This document shows positions 63,987-64,000 of a stretch of 64,000 bases of DNA, in pieces. The notes beneath the pieces were generated by a model. The model was not told the origin of the DNA and made no database searches. It saw only the letters and a program-made list of their open reading frames with translations. Source of the DNA: CAVRXQ01 sp963725215. GTDB lineage: Bacteria > Actinomycetota > Acidimicrobiia > Acidimicrobiales > Bog-793. The stretch spans positions 90,403 to 154,402 of the forward strand of contig CAVRXQ010000005.1 of the NCBI GenBank assembly GCA_963725215.1, written 5' to 3'. How positions within the stretch are numbered: the first letter of the stretch is position 1; the number at the start of each line of letters is the position of its first letter. A program made the translations under genes and the position numbers.

Positions 63987-64000
63987 ATGACCGAGTACGC
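63987..64000 (+). CDS. Start of a gene cut by the window edge
   Basis: ATG 63987 (MTEYA) follows GGAGG at 63977-63981 at good spacing. Too little is present to name it. Confidence 0.4.

Overview
The window is high-G+C bacterial chromosome from an actinobacterium. Supporting signs are a WhiG/FliA-type sigma factor, RNase J downstream of dapA, a SufU-type Fe-S scaffold, homodimeric AceE, a DUF664 (mycothiol-dependent-type DinB) protein, GTG/TTG starts and many apparently leaderless genes. A lineage near Acidimicrobiia is my best guess, from family recollection only. I see no rRNA, tRNA, insertion sequence, prophage or CRISPR array.

Layout. 1-5.6 kb: a peptide ABC importer (substrate-binding protein cut by the window edge, DppB, a DppC-DppD fusion, a frameshifted DppF). 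5.6-11.4 kb: a TauE/SafE permease, an FtsX-family permease gene broken by seven frameshifts, and a DHA2-type MFS exporter with one frameshift. 11.7-18.1 kb: a second peptide importer (binding protein, DppB, DppC, and a DppD-DppF double ATPase on the opposite strand). 18.3-22.8 kb: dapB, a small two-helix membrane protein, dapA and RNase J. 22.8-26.5 kb: a WhiG-like sigma factor divergent from a membrane GGDEF-EAL protein. 26.4-31.7 kb: accessory metabolism (GNAT-like protein, DUF2255, zinc alcohol dehydrogenase, a cupin with an in-frame amber codon, Gfo/Idh/MocA oxidoreductase, alpha/beta hydrolase). 31.8-36.5 kb: FtsK/SpoIIIE, a DUF664 protein with an apparent ATA start, and a polytopic membrane protein. 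36.6-39.8 kb: sufC-sufS-sufU without sufB/sufD, and a metallo-beta-lactamase-fold hydrolase. 40.0-42.5 kb: a lower-G+C gene for a secreted six-bladed NHL-like propeller with Fn3 domain, then a candidate structured RNA. 42.5-43.7 kb: frameshifted thiE and an HhH-GPD protein. 43.8-54.3 kb: aceE, rnhA, cysD-cysN, lpd, E2 acyltransferase and a natural LipB-LipA fusion. 54.3-64 kb: M24 peptidase, PAC2 protein, HAD phosphatase, leuS, a zinc-ribbon/cyclase/AAA/TPR protein, a DUF1684 protein and the first codons of another gene.

The genes connect most clearly around lipoate. E1 (aceE), E3 (lpd), E2 and one polypeptide carrying both lipoate-assembly enzymes lie within 11 kb, and lipoyl synthase needs Fe-S clusters of the kind the nearby suf genes supply. 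Regulation can be read in part. At least fourteen operon-leading genes have a TANNNT-like -10 hexamer 6-13 bases before the start codon and no Shine-Dalgarno sequence, while others (dppC, dppDF, the second binding protein, NHL protein) have strong ones. Palindromes overlap or flank the promoters of sufC, cysD, the 19.4 kb membrane protein and the GGDEF-EAL gene.

Caution: about thirteen apparent frameshifts occur, twelve in the same sense (one extra base), seven of them in one gene. Part of this may be sequence error, so the broken genes should be checked against reads before being called pseudogenes.
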